DNA from: Cephalotrichum gorgonifer
Lineage: Eukaryota; Ascomycota; Sordariomycetes; Microascales; Microascaceae
NCBI GenBank assembly: GCA_900312665.1
Contig: ONZQ02000005.1
Coordinates: 1,033,077 to 1,097,076 of the forward strand
Direction: 5' to 3'
DNA: 64,000 nucleotides
The notes beneath the pieces are model-generated. The model saw only the letters and a list, made by a program, of their open reading frames with translations. It was not told the origin of the DNA and searched no databases. Both the position numbers and the translations under genes were made by a program. Positions 40,650 to 53,049 of this stretch are shown here, piece after piece; position 1 is the stretch's first letter, and every line of letters starts with the position of its first letter.

Positions 40650-41021
40650 GTGTTTGCTATGATTGTACGGATACCGCAAGATGATATCCACCAGACCAAT
40701 GGAAGAGACATCAAGGACACAGTTCAGCATCGCCTCAACTCCAAGACGGCTAGGCTGTGGCTCCTTATCGTCGATAGTACGAAAGATGTAGCTGGGGAAG
40801 ACCAAATCTTGCTCACGACACGCCAGTCGAAGTATCCACTTTCTCGCGTTTCAAGTAGCGAGATATCGGTGACATGTAGCCTTTCCAACCAGCGGGTCGA
40901 CAATTCAGCATCTCCCAGGGCGATATCAAGACACACCAACGTGCTGGCGGAAAGACATTTTCGTAATCATGATTTCTATGAGTGGTCTCAGGCTGGTAGT
41001 AACTGTGTGAGGAGCAAGTAG
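40650..41021 (+). pseudogene. NB-ARC/STAND NTPase-like fragment
   Basis: An open frame of 123 codons without ATG. Its first half reads VRIPQDDIHQTNGRDIKDTV, then RLNSKTARLWLLIVDSTKD and EDQILLTTRQSKYPLS. This spacing matches the Walker B region (WLLIVDNADD) and the following LFTTR strand of fungal NB-ARC/NACHT-type STAND proteins. The P-loop, the effector domain and the repeat domain are not seen on either side. The match is from pattern memory of the family, so moderate confidence. If right, it is a fragment of a vegetative-incompatibility-type immune protein. Confidence 0.42.
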
Positions 41022-42872
41022 GCTACTGGTCCACAGGTTTGTTATCATCATGGCGTGTAGAACGATGATGTCCAGAAGGCCCCCCTGGAGGCCAAGATCT
41101 CGTGGAGTTTAGTTTGAAAGAGTAAATGGGGTGCTTGATAAATTACGTAGGCTAGGGTCTGCCGATGTGCTTGACCCCGCTGACATCTGTGACAAAGTTA
41201 GTCCCAGGTATGGGATGTGTGGGACACCAGGGAGGGGGAGAGCCTCCTTTACTACGATTCCACTTAGACTATGGTGACTAACACTATAAGTGTAGTAAGT
41301 CCTCTTCTATGAGACATCGCATAAAGTAAGTCCTTAGCGTGTGAAACAATCCTCTCTTGGTTGGTTGTCCTAGCAGTGTATTTTGTTATCCAGGCGTTCT
41401 AACCCATAATATATGAGAATGTGGGAGTTTGGACAGTTGTGGGATAGCAATTCTATTGGCTATAATACCGCCTTATGCTCCAGGTTCTTAAGTAATGATC
41501 GTCCTTCTCATTGGGGTTCTTGGTTGGCCTGCTATATATGCATACTTTGGGAGGTTGAGAGTTGTCAGTGAAGGCAAGGCGGATTGTCCCGTGCACTGTT
41601 CTTCCGATACAACAGGTACAACGGAGCCCGTACGGGGTCATGGGCCGGCTTGGGCCTGGTTCCTCAGACTTAGGTATTGTATGGATGACCTGCGATCCAA
41701 GGTCAAATATGGTGCGCAGGAGGTTGAGAGAGCCTCTGAGTAAGTGCTAAGGGGCTTGGGCGGGGGATGCCTACTATGCAATAGGGGGCTCCTCCTCTAG
41801 TTCGTAGATGATAAAGGATCTGGTATGGTTGATTCCGTTGTTCGTTTCTACGAGCGAATAGGGCCTAGAAAGACCGATGAGAAGAGTGTGAAACTACTTT
41901 TCCCGATTCCAGCTGCCTGTTACCTTAGTGTAGGGTAGTGATCCTGGCCTGGATCCCGCACGCACCAGCATCTTTGGATTCAATCGTGCATCTCTTTTTC
42001 AGGTGCAGTTGAGCTATTTTCTTTATAATATACAAGCCTCGGGCATAGCTTTCTAGGCATTAATTAGAGCCCACAATGGTGGTCATGGATGCCGGCTGAT
42101 ATACTCAGGGGAGGAAGGACCAACCCTCAGCGCCAAGGTCCAATCACGAAAACTGGCGCCAGGGCTGAGAACACGAGAAGCAACGTCAGAAATCTAGCTT
42201 GATACCAACCGGCCGCGGGGGCGGCTATATGGCAGGTTCGCAGTTGGCTTCTACATGCCATGCGATAAATTATAGACTCACCTCTCTCACCGTAACATCC
42301 ATACATTTCAAATACGTCGCAGCATATCAAGTTCACGGCATGATGTCTAGCTAGGCAATTTCACCTTCTTAACAAGGCTATATTATGGTGCTTTCCTAAA
42401 ACCATAACTAGGAACTAGGAAACAGCGCCATGGCAGGATATTCATCGAATGAGTGCTTCAGGCTTCAATCCACATTGATATGAACTGTCTGGATGGTGCT
42501 GAATGTGAGGGATGAGGGCCATTATTCTATCTTGCAAACTGAATCACCATCCACTCACAATATTTTACATTAGGTGAGATGGGGACAGGCGAGGAGCATG
42601 GAAGAAAACACCCGTTGGAGTGGAGCGTGCTTGGCGGCTTAGTATCTCATACGGTGAGGGCTTAACCAACACATACCCATAGGATAAGCCTGATGACACG
42701 CCCCGGGGATTTATAAGCTTGCCCACGGAGCTACCTGTGTCCTCTAAGTTAAACCTGCTGTAGCGTACAGTCTCACCCCAAGTGACCGAGGCGCAGAGTG
42801 AGGCACTTTATGGGGATGAGAAGGCAGCACCCAAGGGCGCGGGAAAAAAAAAGGCCCAGTTGTGGGCCCCAC
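41022..42872. other. intergenic, nothing recognised
   Basis: About 1.85 kb with only short frames on both strands and no repeat or RNA gene that I could identify. Confidence 0.5.
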
Positions 42873-43908
42873 TTAAGGGGCATATTTCTTGACCATGTTC
42901 AACACAGCCTCCTCGGTCTCCTTGGGACTCGTGGCATTTAGGTAGTGGCCGGCACCCTCCACATATGTCAGGGTCGCCTCGGGAGACGCTGTGAATAGCT
43001 TGATGTGCTCCGCCGCCACGGTCTTGCCAAAGACGGGATCCTCAGGTCCCTGTTAACCGTTAGTTTATGCCACATCGATACTGCTGGGCCAAATTAGTTA
43101 CTCACTTGAAGCCAATAGACGGGACACTTGATGTCCCGAAGACGGAGAAGCAGCCCATCCCTCTCCAAGAGACACGCGAGCGCCATCCGCAGCTTCCTGC
43201 GGCCCTCGTCGCCCTTGTAGACGGCTTGCAGAGTTTGGTCCCAGAAGGACAGCGTCTCCGGAGAGACGGTTCCGCTGAACCCGAGCGAAGCGACCATATG
43301 CCGCCAGACCTCATCGACGACAAAGTCGGGGGTCGGAACTGGGCTGCACCACTTCTCGTAGAAGGGGGCTAGCTGGGTCTTGGGGTCCCAGCATCCCTTC
43401 TCCCGAGAGGCTGCTGACTCATAATCCATCGAGGTACCGAGCGGGAGGAGGCCCAGTATCTATAGTCGATGGGCTAGAGTCAGCCTGTTCTAGATGAGGG
43501 GCCAGGGGTAAAACTTGGCGAAAGTATTTTCACCATACTTACCCTGTCAGGAGCTAGCAGAGCCATGCGAACTACCATCCAACCCCCCTGGCTCGTACCG
43601 AGAGCGAATGCCTTGGGAACATTGAGAGCGTCCATCACCTGCAGAGCCATGATGGCCGTGTCCCAATACGTAAAATGCTCAGAGGTAGAGGAGGTGGCGC
43701 CATGTCCAAGGGGTTCGATGGCAAGCAGATTGACAGCGTCAAGGAGAGCTTTGCTGGAGAATTGAGCGTCGTATAGCGATGACGTTGTGCACATAGAGTT
43801 GATCATAACCAGGGTCGGTTTCTTGGGGTCGATGCTATCGTTTGAAAGCCGATAGCCGGCCGAGATGCCGCCCAGATGGGCGACCTTGATGGTTTGCGTC
43901 GCTGCCAT
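42873..43908 (-). CDS. alpha/beta hydrolase-fold protein, cytosolic
   Basis: Three exons on the minus strand: 43908-43543, 43459-43106, 43049-42873; introns 83 bp (GTAAGT..TATAG) and 56 bp (GTGAGT..AACAG), all phase 0; 298 residues. No signal peptide. The fold's landmarks are visible: oxyanion region VMINSMCTTSSLYD, nucleophile elbow ALGTSQGGWMVV (Ser), acid Asp in GPEDPVFG and catalytic His in VEGAGHYLNA. It resembles small fungal alpha/beta hydrolases (haloalkane dehalogenase/esterase clan) of unknown substrate. A poly-A run on + (42844-42852) follows its stop. No co-transcribed neighbour within 2.5 kb. Confidence 0.9.
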
Positions 43909-46710
43909 GGTCTCTTGAATGGCGTATACAGGGATTGAGTCTGCAGTCCCGAAGTTACAGTCGAGTATTCAATTCAAGTTCTTGGCCTTAAGGAGAGTGT
44001 TTACGGTGATAGGGGGCAGTGGACGAAGTTCCTGTCGGGGGAAGTGTCAACAAGATTGGAGAGGGGTCGTCGCCCCCTCCCGCAGTGGAGAGCAATTTCA
44101 CCCCAGCCCCTATTATCTCATTACGTGAATACCCGTCGTATCATGACAACCGGTGGGGTGGGTGCTAGACCAAGGGACCCTTGTCGTTTGGCATGTTCCC
44201 CGCATTAGTCTGCCCCATCCGACCTAACCCCATGCAGGTGCTGGGACTACCGAGGACACTTGGCGAAGATAATAACTCGGACCGATTGTATACTCGTACT
44301 ATCCGCTCCACTCTGACTGAGCGGAGAAGTCTGCGGAGTGGATGACATTTGACTCCTTTCTTTGCCCGCCGTTGAAGCGAGCCGATCCGGTGCAAGTGTG
44401 GCCGCTAGAAGGCGGCGATCGTCCTCGTTTTTGACCTCTTGAGGGTCGACTATCTCGCATATGAACACCCCTCTCATCTCGTGGGCTATGCTGGGGCTCT
44501 GCCACATCACTTGTACATGTAAATGCAAAGTACCCCAGGTACACCAAAACTAATATCGCACTTCAGGGAAATTTACACACTCCTATCGCCTACTCACCCC
44601 AACAACAACAAGTAAACCCTAAGATATCTATCTATTTTATCGGCATCAGTCCCGTAAATAAACTATTGTTGGTAAGTCTGTTCTCAGCATGTGTTACCTC
44701 TCACACTTGTACTGGTATAGGAGTTATCCTTGTCCTGTAGTACCGCTCCATATCCTGGTATGATTTCCACGGGGATTAGGGGCTGAGAGATTCCCGATCG
44801 GAGTTCAACCCCTAATCATCCCCGATCTCATTTACGATACGAATACTTGTACGGAGTACGAGCACCAGGATAATTCTGGGGGCTAAGGTCGGGGGGGGGA
44901 CTGTCTGTTCCCCGCCCGGTGCTCGTAGGTGCGTATTAGTACTACGTACGGAGGAGATTGTTCTACTAGAGCAGGGGTGTATTTATCAGCTCATTCCGGA
45001 TGTAGCCTTTATCTACGAGTAGAGCTTGACTGTCTCCCTTCACACGCCATTATTAGTATCCCGGACCCCATCCTCTCAACAATTCTCCACCAGACAGATG
45101 AAGCCTACCGAGTGCATTAGGGTCGGCAATGGAAGTCGAGCACTACCAAACAGCTGGCTCAGAGCGGTAGTTGTGTTCTCAATACAACGTCCCTTGGGTT
45201 ATACATCAATAGCTACTAGTAGCTTGCGCAGTATGCCCATAGATCCAGACGCGTTTGTCTCTACAAGTGCCCATCCTGCCGTCTTGAGCTTCTTGTCGTC
45301 TTGAAACTCCTCCTGGTTGGGGTTGAGAACTTGCCCCTTAATTTACATATCTGTTTTTTCTTCTCCGCCAAGGGTACAACCTCGCCTGTCTTCGCTTGTG
45401 AGTACGAGTACTTGTATGTATGAAGTCCTGATAGCTCAGTATACTAGTAGCCTACCAGGATAATCCTTGTATGCCAATAGTTTAGTGTACCCACAGAATG
45501 GGGAGGCAAGGCCAGATCGGGCTAGGGCTACCCTGACCCCTCGGCGGACCAACCAAACGGGAATACTGGTACAAGGATACCAGACCATGTGGACTCATGC
45601 ACTTCGTAAAATGCCTCTGGAGATCGAGACAGATGTGGGTCAGTACGGGGATGTGGCGCACCGGGGGCGGTGACTTTTTCCACAGCAAAATTTTCTGAAT
45701 GGATTGGTCTCTAACTAGGGTGGTTGATGAGGGCGGCGCGATACCGACGAGGATACTGGATGTAGTTATGGAGCTTGCGTAGGATCAATTAAATTTCCTG
45801 CACGTCAAGGCACATCTGGATCAATAAACTTTTTGGTCTGTACTGTACCAGGGTCCAAGTACATACTTCGTATGAGTGGGTCCTTGGAGACCAATGTGGG
45901 TCGCCGTCCTCGGCTAACAAGTACTCGGAAGGGAATGAGCCTATTAACGGCCCGCCTCTCGGAGCGTGAGCGGGAGGGGTAAATGTCAACGCTGTCTAGC
46001 GGCTCCACCCAACTTCGGCTCTCATGTCCAATACAAGTACAAGTATCACGACGATTTGTGGTGCCCAACTGCGCCCGAAACTCCGACTGGCTTCACCTGA
46101 GCCAGGGTGCGATGCCCCTTTCGTGCCAAGGCCCGGCCCCATATGCCGCACAAGAAAGGAGGCAGCTAACGAATAATTGCAGATTGCGACATACTAGCTG
46201 TGTATTGAAAACCTCGAACAAAAACGCGAGACGAACGTACTCGTGTGTCAAGTCATGCCATAACCCCTGCATTTATACCCCCCTGGACTCAAAATGTGTA
46301 ACCTGGTCACAAGTTGGCTTTGAGAAGCCGCCGTCTTCTCGCACCAAAGGTCGGTTGTGTCCTCGGCACTTGCCCGGGCGTTAGCCCTTGCTAGTCACCG
46401 GGGACCCGCAGAGCCGTTTCTTGTACTTGTACTTACTACTTGCTCCCACGCGACAAGGGTTTTGATGTGGACTGACTGCCTGCCAATGTGACGTCAAACT
46501 TCTTGCCGCAGACACAGCTGGTCTGGGCGGCCGATGAATATTCTCCGCCGGCCGGAGAAGACAAAAAGCAAGAAATTTCTTCTCCGGCGGAACGGCCTCC
46601 TCTCTCAGATCATTTCGAACTCGAAGTCATTTCGGCAAAAGCAACCTATTGTTGCTCTGGTGTTCCGCGCGTATTATCCTTATGCTTGGGTAGATTCGAC
46701 TGGCGCAGTT
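43909..46710. other. intergenic with repeated TACTTGTA motif
   Basis: About 2.8 kb with no supported gene. A small minus frame from an ATG at about 44507 to 44247 (87 codons) has protein-like acidic/helical composition but no family, so I leave it uncalled. The octamer TACTTGTA or its complement occurs at 44844, 45409, 46032, 46038 and 46424. A 7-bp-arm inverted repeat TTCTCCG-CCGGC-CGGAGAA lies at 46541-46559, upstream of the receptor ATG. Confidence 0.5.
46541..46559. promoter_or_regulatory. CGG/CCG palindrome upstream of rhodopsin-domain gene
   Basis: TTCTCCG, five bases, CGGAGAA, followed 12 bp later by another TTCTCCGG half. Zn2Cys6 fungal regulators bind paired CGG triplets, so this may be an operator; that is inference. 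It falls inside the frame if the upstream ATG at 46534 is the true start. Confidence 0.3.
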
Positions 46711-48096
46711 ATGGCATCACTCGGCCAGTCCCAATTGCCCGGGTTACCCGGTTACGACCCAGATTCTCTTCAACCATGGACAATAAAGGTTGTGTCTTCG
46801 ATGACAGTCCTAGCCGTATTGGCGGTCGGGCTACGACTTGCCAGCAGGCATATCATGGCTCAGAAGTTATGGTGGGATGACTGGATGATTGTCTTCTCCA
46901 TGGTATGCGCTCTTCTCCGATGCCACCACACATGGCCTCCCGTCCATGCCTCTCGATGAGTCTTCGACGACCAGTCCGGACGACTAATAAGCATGCCATG
47001 CCAGGGATGGAACTTTGCAGTGGTAGGATTCATCTTCACCATGCACGCCAAGGGAATGGGAATCCACGCCGACCTCGTCGATCCGGAAGACATCGTCGCC
47101 ATGGCCAAATGGCTCGTCGTCGCAGAGATTTTCTACGCCTGGAACCTCGGATGGACGAAGCTTGCGCTGTTGATAATGTACTACCGGATATTCCGGGTAT
47201 CATACTTCAAAACCATGGCATGGATCGTGGGAGCCTTCGTGATGGCGTGGGTCGTGTGCATCACGTTCCTCTTCATCTTCATCTGCGTCCCGGTGGAGAA
47301 GCTCTGGTACCCCCATCTTCCGGGTCGCTGTATCAACCAAGTCGGCACGTGGATTGCCAACGCCGCATCGACTATCTTCACCGACCTCGTCATATTATGC
47401 CTTCCCTTGTCCCAGGTTTGGAAGCTTCGCCTTCAAAAGGCCGAGAAGATTGCATTGACGGTCGCTTTCAGTCTTGGCATCTTGTAAGTTCCGCCCCCCT
47501 TATGTATCGGTGCTAGACGTGTCGCAAATGGCCCTACCGTTCGGTCTAACCAAGTCTTGCACAGTGTTGTCTTCGCCTCGGCTTATCGTACGAGTGTGCT
47601 TTTCACCTACAGTAACGATGACCCAACGTACACCTTAGCTCCGACTGTGGGATGGACCGCCATCGAGATGTCTGCGGGAATCGTGTCCGCCTGTCTGCCT
47701 ACCTTGATGCCGGTCATGAAATGGTTTTGCCGGACCATCGGCCTTACGAGCCTCACTGGCACTCTGCGAGGCATGTCTGCGGGGGACTCCAACCCCAAGA
47801 CGGACGGCTCGGCGTTCAACCACGAGTTGTCGTCCCGAGATCCCATCCAGCGAGGCAAGGTGTCCGACCCGAAAGGGGAACCGTTCTACAGGCTCCCAGA
47901 TGATACCGACTCAGATTTAGCCGACGAGCGCGGAATGGGTACTAATTTAACCCTGAGGCCCGATAAGCAGAAGTTCGAGGTAACAATCAACACCTCGGAT
48001 TCAGTAAGGGATAGGGATGAGGACAGTGGGGACGAGGTCGCATTGAACAAGATTCATGTTCGAAAGGAGCTGACGCAAACGAGTCGTCCAGTGTAG
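46711..48096 (+). CDS. rhodopsin-domain integral membrane protein (Pth11-like GPCR family)
   Basis: Exons 46711-46902, 47005-47483, 47565-48096; introns of 102 bp (GTATGC..GCCAG) and 81 bp (GTAAGT..CACAG); 400 residues. It has seven hydrophobic segments in the fungal rhodopsin-domain pattern: VKVVSSMTVLAVLAVGLRLA in form, the signature WWDDWMIVFSM, FYAWNLGWTKLALLIMYYRI, then CVPVEKLWYPHLPGRCINQV with the paired extracellular Cys and the typical ANAASTIFTDLVILCLPL. A long hydrophilic C-terminal tail (about 110 residues, Ser/Asp-rich) is cytoplasmic. There is no CFEM domain. Such proteins act as surface sensors of host or substrate cues in filamentous fungi. An in-frame ATG at 46534 would add 59 basic residues; I prefer 46711, which leaves a short N-terminus as usual. 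A second family member lies at 61.2-62.6 kb. Confidence 0.9.
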
Positions 48097-49154
48097 CAAT
48101 AAAATCTGATAACAAGGGTTGCCCAATTATAGATCCAGGCCCGCCGGCAACAGACGTCCTGTCATCGGCCACAAAGAACAGCGACGCCTTTATTCCACCA
48201 TCTTCCCCTTTGGTCTGCCCCTAGCGTGCAGCTATTGTGTATATAAGACTCCCTTAATCCCCTCACACGCAGTGGGTTGTCTTCTTGTCGTGTATGCTCC
48301 GTCAACGGTGCCAATGCATTATGACGCCTTCCACCCCGTATTAACCCAAAGCCCCCCAAGTCCTTCACGAAAATGGGGCCAATAGAGTAGTAGGTGACAA
48401 AATGTTCGAACAGCACTTACCTTGTGTCGAAGAGAAGGGGGGGGGGGAGTAAGGCAGGGAACAGGAGACCACGGATAGGAGAGGGTCAGCGTAAGTATGC
48501 TTTGGCTTCTGCACTTGGCACGATAACCCAAATCTCCTTTCAAGGGGTGTGGAAATACTGGGTTGGAGTGATACGTACAAAGACGAGAGCAGTAGGATTG
48601 GAAGGCGCGAGACTGTGTGCTTGGCGGGTATTGCCCTGTGACACAAGCACTTGACACCCAAGGAAAGCTGACACTTAACGCTGCTAATAGACTCTCTCTC
48701 CGCAACGAAAGAGGTTAGAATACCCCTAACCACGGGGAGGGGGGGAGGGGCAATACCTATGTGAGTGCTCCGGATGCCTATGATCAGGGTTCTTGACAAG
48801 GAGGAGGCGTGAGCTGTGGTCCGGGTGGGGTTCCCGAGATATGTAGACGCTTGAACTTGTCTATACTACTCCGTATGGAGGAGGGAGTTCCGACCCCCTC
48901 GAAAAATGCCCAGCTCTAACGCTTGCAACCCTCGCTGTTTCCCCCTCAACTTCTATTCTGTGCATTTTCCCTCGTACCTACCACAACGTACCCTCTTGAC
49001 CCTCGCCAGGCCATCTAAGACGATGCCGCGGTAGTGGCCGGCCGCATTGCTACTGTTAACGGCCGTGAGACTTTTCAGCCCGAAACCCATTTTCTGACAA
49101 GGATCATCGCTATAGCTCTCTCCCTATACATCTCGACCCTCAATCCTCGTTTGC
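48097..49154. other. intergenic, no pol sequence found
   Basis: Searched in particular for Copia integrase/reverse-transcriptase motifs downstream of the gag relic (minus strand); none seen. It contains a run of about 11 G at 48437-48447. Confidence 0.5.
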
Positions 49155-50305
49155 CTAGGCTTTCCTTAGAAGTTTCTTGAAACGCTCATCAAGCTTGGGG
49201 TCCTTCGTGATGCGTTCCCGGGTAGTTTCTTGACGACTTAGGGATACCCTGAAGCCCGGCACCGAGGAGATCTTAGGCCTCAATATCCAATATTCCTCCC
49301 AGTCGTGGCCTGGGCGTTCACATACCTTGCACAGCGAGCTTCCCCGCTTCTCTGTCCCCTTCTGTGCCTTCTTATTGAGTGTGCGCTTCGATTTCTTCTT
49401 GGGCCGCTCCTCCACCTCCTCCTCATTCTTGTCACCCACTCCTTGACCTCCAAATGAGGGACCAAATATGCTTCCTCGCGCTCTTTTCCCCCTCGCTTCA
49501 ACTGCAAACCTGACCCTCATATGTCTTGCCATGTCGCGTAGTGGAGCGAATTATCCCGGCATTTAGCTCCAAAGAACACCCTCATTGCCTCGCATCACCC
49601 ATCTGTGTAGACCGACATCACTTCCATGAGGTCCTCAAACCACTCAGAGGCATCTTTGGGCCGGGCATGCTCTCTCATGAGGGTTAGCATCATCACCTCT
49701 TCCCATTGATGAATCCACCCCATAACACCCTCAGCATTGTATGGGGCGTGGCGGAGAACCTCTTGATATTGCTTTTCAACCTGAATTGTGACATCATGGG
49801 GAACCGGACTGAAATCTTGCATCAGTTTGAGATACCATTCTGTTATCGATTCCTTTGGGATCCAGTACTCTCTCCACTCCAAAGATGCGGTGAGACTGTA
49901 TCTGCAACAAAGGCTGGCATTTTCCTGAGTGCCTTGCGCTCAGAGTTATACATCGACAAGTTGCCCTTATATCTTGGACAATCCGATATTGAACTTCCTC
50001 ACTTCCCCGTCCGTCAGACCTCGAAGACAGTCGGGATCGAATGGTGTATATGGGTTCGGACCGATGTCGTCTTCGACGAACTCCTCAATCCGTAGGCCCA
50101 CGACGGGAGGAGACACCCTTGTCTCTTGCTGAGGCCTCCGCCCTTTCCCTCCGTTGGCGTAGGCATTCGGGTCTGGCCGCGTTGACGCTGGGAGAGGGGG
50201 TTGGCCTTCGAGGATGACCCACTGGAGGTCCAAATCTCTGATTTTGGACTTGAATTGTACGCTCCAGTCATGCCACTCGGTCGGGGTCCGGAGGACCGTG
50301 AGCAT
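49155..50305 (-). mobile_element. Copia-type retrotransposon relic, gag only
   Basis: The minus strand carries a broken gag polyprotein: N-terminal TPTEWHDWSVQFKSKIRDLD (50305 down to about 49970), a frameshifted middle (YKGNLSMYNSERKALRKMPA, about 49970-49885), then EKQYQEVLRHAPYNAEGVMG and WIHQWEEVMMLTLMREHARP (to 49595), then a basic region with a zinc knuckle CKVCERPGHDWEEYW, in which the last Cys is Tyr, and a stop at 49155. At least three frame changes or stops occur. No protease, integrase or reverse transcriptase follows. The EWHDW start and knuckle order fit Ty1/Copia gag of ascomycetes. The element is inactive. Confidence 0.75.
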
Positions 50306-51472
50306 CGTGGGTCTTTCGTAGTATTGGCTCGCTATTATTGATTGTTGGGCTTCGAGACACGTATCAGACCCATAGTAGTCGGAATATTAGGGTATTACCC
50401 GTTTCTTGCAGGAACCGATCGGGTGGGGCTAGCTCTTTACCTCGAAATCTGTAAATATGCACGAGTAGAGTTGGATGCGACCAAAACACCAACATCCTAG
50501 GGTGGGGCGTCTCAGATATAAGGGAAAAGGCTTGGCACTGCAGATCCTATCCCGAAACGCTCCAAAACGCCACCAAAATCCTTAAGCGCCTGTTTTGGTA
50601 TCCTGCATGCTTACAGATTCAACCCTAGCCATGGCTTGAAACAAGTTTGTTGCCATGATTGTATAAAACCGTTGGCGTCGAGAACGGGTGTCAAATATAA
50701 TCCAGAGCTTTGCCCGGAACATTTAAGAAAGTGCGAAATACCATGCGCCGGATGCTATGTATACTGTTTAGGCGCCCTGCCCGACCCCGATGCATTGTGG
50801 GCTAGAGCTCCCCCAGGCTCACCTGTGAAATCCACCTTTGCTAAGATAATTCTAGCAGACTGTTATGATCAAGAACATCGAATCCTTCCACAGGACGGCA
50901 GTTATTGGACCTCAGTAATGTGAAAGAATATGCTAGACTATCGACGGACACTTGGCAGAGAAGAGAAGGAGATGGCCTGGGAAGAATAGACGAGAAAGGT
51001 CCAGCAAACACCGGGAATAAGACTACCGATTCAACCATTTCGGCCAGTCGCGGGCTCAGCTTCGGCTCAATGGCCACCACAGTGGAGCGGCAAGCAAGGG
51101 AATCTAAAACAGGTCGCGATCAGAATGCGCGTATTAGTGTAAGGGTAATCCAATGGTATCCGACCCAGAAGTTGAGGCGATCAATGGTAGCTCAGGCGAT
51201 ATGAAGGTGGGGTAAGCTGTGGTGGCCAGAGCTGAGAGTCAACGAGGCTGAAACTTGGTAGCTAGAGTACTTGTATGGGTGTTTCCATCTGGCTGATCTA
51301 CATAAGCCCGGGATAGGAGTTGGTCCGCGCTGACTTCGCAACCAGACACATCTCCCTCAATTACGCCTTTCATTCCAGAGATCAGGTTTTATTAAAGATG
51401 GCATCAGAACCTGCCCCTAAGCTAACCGAAAAGGGGTCAAGGTAGCGAGGGTGGAAAATATCATTCCTAATC
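50306..51472. other. intergenic, one unclear frame
   Basis: A + frame at about 50640-50923 is Cys-rich (YNPELCPEHLRKCEIPCAGC) and may be a relic, but it has no start, no family and overlaps another open frame; not called. TACTTGTA occurs at 51268. Confidence 0.4.
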
Positions 51473-52492
51473 ATGAAGACCCCAAAAGAAACTCCCGTAC
51501 CTTTTGTTCTTCTCCTCGGGCTCCACGGCGCAGTCGCTCAGATATACCTAAGCCCCAAGGGATCCGAAACATGGCTCCAAACTCCTCAATTCTGGGGAAC
51601 TGAGCCAGAGGCTGTCGAGAAGTGGCAGTCGTATCTGGCTCAACCCGATGCGACAGGCACGTTCATCCTTCCTGGATTCAACTTGTCGCAGCCATGGTAC
51701 AGTGCTGAGCCATTAGACTGGACCATAAAGATCGCCATCAAGGCCAATATGATAGTACCTGAGTCCTCCGAGGCCGCGAACAATACCCAAGTCACTGGCG
51801 GAATGGTATGGCTCGAGCCGCCTGACGGGCTGGTAACTAGCGGTAACAACTATACGGCTAACGAGGAGTGGAATCCTTTCTCCCTGTACTTTACTACCAA
51901 TGCCCTCGATGACCCGAATCCAGGAGAGCCCCTGACCCCGTTTTTCCACCGGGATCCTGGCGATGATAGGCCAACAGATGGGACCTGCAAAGGAATCTTG
52001 GCCGACGAGTGTATCGAATACATCGAGAGGGAGGCGGAGAGCGATTACCTCAACAACCTCACCACTTCCCATGTTATCCAAAGCATGGAAAGGTGCCCGG
52101 CCATAAGCGGCGTCGGAAGGCAGGACTTACGCAGCCCATTCAATCTCACAAGACGGGCCCAGGGTAGCAGTGCGGCTATGAAGTACAACGAGGGATGCCT
52201 CGCATCGTTCACTTCGGGAGCCCACGCTCAACAAAACGATACAGCCTACGCGACGCATGGGTCGCAGTATGTGCCGATTTTGTTCCGATGGATGAAGGCC
52301 GACACGGGGAATACTAGAGCTGATGAACCTATGCCCAAGGGTCCAATTTCTAAGCTCATGTGTATATCCGTGAAGGAGGCAGCTGAGGGGAAGAAACTCC
52401 CGGACCCAGGAGAGGAGTATTTGATGGCCGTGGAAGACAAGGAAGGGACTAGTAAGCCGATTTCCTTGGTGCCCATACGCAAGAATGATTGA
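51473..52492 (+). CDS. secreted protein of unknown function
   Basis: Single exon, 339 residues, ATG at 51473. An N-terminal hydrophobic stretch PVPFVLLLGLHGAVAQ after a short polar start is a plausible signal peptide with cleavage after VAQ. The mature chain is soluble and acidic, with several N-glycosylation sequons (NLSQ, NNTQ, NYTA, NLTT, NLTR, NDTA) and four or more Cys (TCKG, DECIE, RCPA, GCLA) that could pair. No transmembrane segment or catalytic motif that I recognise. It lies between a gag relic and an AA9 LPMO. I do not recognise the family. An extracellular role (effector or wall protein) is inference from the signal peptide and sequons only. Confidence 0.8.
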   Translation: MKTPKETPVPFVLLLGLHGAVAQIYLSPKGSETWLQTPQFWGTEPEAVEKWQSYLAQPDATGTFILPGFNLSQPWYSAEPLDWTIKIAIKANMIVPESSEAANNTQVTGGMVWLEPPDGLVTSGNNYTANEEWNPFSLYFTTNALDDPNPGEPLTPFFHRDPGDDRPTDGTCKGILADECIEYIEREAESDYLNNLTTSHVIQSMERCPAISGVGRQDLRSPFNLTRRAQGSSAAMKYNEGCLASFTSGAHAQQNDTAYATHGSQYVPILFRWMKADTGNTRADEPMPKGPISKLMCISVKEAAEGKKLPDPGEEYLMAVEDKEGTSKPISLVPIRKND

Positions 52493-53049
52493 TGTAAGGC
52501 TAACTAGATGTTTCTGTAGGCCCGAAACACTTGGCTTCAGTGTCTAAGCTTATCTTGGCTTGGATATGTGTGAGCCTTCTCTACATGACCTAGCCTCCCA
52601 ATAAACACACGGCTCCCCGGAGTAAGACGTAGTTAAAGTCGCCGCTACGGCCTCCGAGGGTAGGATACGGAGTACTGGGAAATGAAGTCGCGATTAAGTA
52701 ATGTTACAGGTTAAAAGGAACTGGGTGTATTGAATCGCACTATCCTAATTAGGGTATGTGTGTACGTCAGAGCTCGTAGAGCAGCCAGGCTCAGTATCAT
52801 AACCTTTGAATTTATATGCTTGAAAATGGTCAGAGCGAATAATAGAAATGGAAAAAAAAGCGAAAAGAAGGTGCTCCCCCGCAAATGGCGACGACTACCT
52901 CACCCCGAAATAGTTTAAGTGCCCGATTAAAAAGATACAGAAGATTGCTGCCATGATATACCACAAGACAACAGAGCAGACAGAAGGATACAGTGGGCAT
53001 TTCTTAGGGGAAAAACTGCAACTTGATTATGATACAACGCCTAGAGCTT
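52493..53049. other. intergenic
   Basis: No gene supported. Contains ATACGGAGTACTGG (about 52667), the same short motif seen near 30477, 44850 and 60449. Confidence 0.45.

Noticed and set aside
50636..50923. Cys-rich + frame
   Set aside because: No ATG, overlapping frames of similar quality, no family; possible relic only.
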